Shown here in pieces: positions 5,086-6,037 of a stretch of 6,037 bases of DNA. The stretch is taken from NCBI GenBank assembly GCA_012511845.1, contig JAAZFF010000459.1, positions 1 through 6,037 on the forward strand, written 5' to 3'. The stretch comes from Lentisphaerota bacterium. GTDB taxonomy: Bacteria; Verrucomicrobiota; Kiritimatiellia; RFP12; UBA3636. Each line of letters begins with the position of its first letter. The first letter of the stretch is position 1. The notes below the pieces were generated by a model. It had not been told where the DNA came from and searched no databases. It saw only the letters and a program-made list of their open reading frames with translations. A program made the translations under genes and the position numbers.

Positions 5086-6037
5086 TTAGCGCTTCTTTGA
5101 TCTTGATGCTGTTTTCTTTTTGCCTGAATCGCGTGTGCGAGCACGGAACTGCAATCTTACAACAGCGCCTTCCAATCCAAATTCTTTTCTAAGCGTATTT
5201 ACGAGAAACTGTGAATAATGCCCGGGCAGCCTTCGTGTATCATTTACAAAAATGCGCACTCTTATTGGATTGTAGCCGACTTGTGTGGCATAATACATTT
5301 TCAATGGGCGACCGCCTTTAATAGGTACGCTTATGGAATTGTAAGCCTGTGACAGGACGCGATTCAACAAGCCGGTTGGCAAAGTGGCATTGCACTGCGT
5401 TGCCACATATTCTATGGCAACCAGGGCGTGATTAACATTCATCCCGGTTTTAGCCGACATGAAAATAATGGGACAGTATGACATAAACTTCATCTGATAT
5501 GCCAGTTCAGATGAAAACTCTCGCTCAGTAACTTCTGAAAGATCCCATTTGTTTACTATTATAACGCAGCCCTTCCCTGCTTCGCTAATCTGCCCTGCAA
5601 GCTGTTTATCAAGCAGTCCCAGCCCGCGTGAAGCATCAAGCATTAAAACTACAACATCGGCACGCTCTATACTCTCCTCCATTCGATAGCGGCTATATCT
5701 GTCTATCGCCGAGGCAATGCGTCCTTCTCGCCGGGCACCTGCCGTATCAATTAAAATATACTTCCTTCCTTCGACAGAAAAAGGAACATCTATACTGTCG
5801 CGTGTAGTCCCCGGCTCATCCGAAACAAGTACTCGTTCTGCGCGAAGCAACTTGTTTATAAAGGATGATTTACCGACATTCGGGCGACCTGCAACTGCTA
5901 CTTTCAGGCAATCTTTTTCATCTGCCTCACCGTCACTCAGGATTTCAATTTGCGGCGGAAGTTCTTTCAACACTTCCGTCATGAGATCATCGAACCCGCG
6001 CCCGTGGAGTGCAGAAACTGGAAAAACAGGAAAACCA
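5086..6037 (-). CDS. der: Ribosome-assembly GTPase Der (EngA), N-terminal part cut by window edge
   Basis: Essential GTPase with two tandem G domains and a C-terminal KH-like domain that acts in 50S subunit maturation. The 316 codons present begin in the end of G domain 1: SALHGRGFDDL just inside the edge is its G5 region. An internal ATG at 5982 is not the true start, because the frame stays open to the edge. Numbering from that Met, the linker spans about 1-25. G domain 2 has GRPNVGKSS at 32-40 (P-loop), PGTTRDS at 58-64, DTAG at 79-82, NKWD (GTP base recognition) near 144 and SAKTG near 176. The KH-like domain follows, with KMYYATQVGYNPIRVRIFVN and FLVNTLRKEFGLEGAVVRL. A short basic tail, KKKTASRSKKR, ends the protein. 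All motifs of the second G domain are intact. It converges with rmd, with 53 bases between the stops. Confidence 0.96.
   Translation of the reverse strand, partial: GFPVFPVSALHGRGFDDLMTEVLKELPPQIEILSDGEADEKDCLKVAVAGRPNVGKSSFINKLLRAERVLVSDEPGTTRDSIDVPFSVEGRKYILIDTAGARREGRIASAIDRYSRYRMEESIERADVVVLMLDASRGLGLLDKQLAGQISEAGKGCVIIVNKWDLSEVTEREFSSELAYQMKFMSYCPIIFMSAKTGMNVNHALVAIEYVATQCNATLPTGLLNRVLSQAYNSISVPIKGGRPLKMYYATQVGYNPIRVRIFVNDTRRLPGHYSQFLVNTLRKEFGLEGAVVRLQFRARTRDSGKKKTASRSKKR

Noticed and set aside
5980..5982. ATG at 5982 as the start of a separate single-G-domain GTPase
   Set aside because: The frame continues upstream to the window edge with SALHGRGFDDL, the end of Der's first G domain, so this Met is internal.
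1..6037. Mobile elements, CRISPR arrays, tRNA or rRNA genes, toxin-antitoxin or defence genes
   Set aside because: No transposase, integrase, spaced direct repeats, tRNA-like fold or defence-type protein was seen on either strand. The genes are all housekeeping or sugar-metabolism families.

Overview
The window looks like ordinary chromosomal DNA from a Gram-negative-type bacterium with moderate, slightly AT-leaning base composition. All six protein genes belong to well-known families. No phage, transposon, CRISPR or defence signature is visible, and no tRNA or rRNA gene was seen. The phylum cannot be fixed by reading. The S21 gene and its arginine-rich tail, the short-form GDP-mannose dehydratase and the D-rhamnose-type reductase are compatible with several phyla (for example PVC-group or delta-proteobacterial-like lineages), and I do not choose among them.

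Layout, left to right. (1) Positions 1-1327, minus strand: nearly all of an MgtE magnesium channel gene, lacking only its last few codons at the window edge. (2) Positions 1328-1746: a gene-free divergent control region. It holds a roughly 180-190-nt mgtE leader with several foldable elements, a candidate mgtE promoter, a long imperfect dyad between the two promoters, and a candidate promoter plus leader for rpsU. (3) Positions 1747-1965, plus strand: rpsU (ribosomal protein bS21), starting with GTG behind a near-perfect Shine-Dalgarno sequence, followed by a possible terminator. (4) Positions 2081-5032, plus strand: three genes probably co-transcribed: a TIM-barrel sugar-phosphate isomerase/epimerase-like protein, GDP-mannose 4,6-dehydratase (gmd), and a reductase best read as GDP-4-dehydro-6-deoxy-D-mannose reductase (rmd). 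(5) Positions 5086-6037, minus strand: the C-terminal two-thirds of the ribosome-assembly GTPase Der, converging on rmd across a short palindrome.

How they work together: gmd and rmd make a coherent two-step route from GDP-D-mannose to GDP-D-rhamnose, a donor for surface polysaccharide. The role of the TIM-barrel gene next to them is unknown. rpsU and der both concern the ribosome, but they lie on opposite strands with no visible link. The most interesting material is non-coding. The mgtE leader carries an 8-nt segment that can pair either with the ribosome-binding site or with an upstream copy of the same sequence, which looks like a possible translational switch. rpsU has an unusually strong Shine-Dalgarno sequence, whereas the three genes after it have almost none. 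I found no wholly new multi-gene system.
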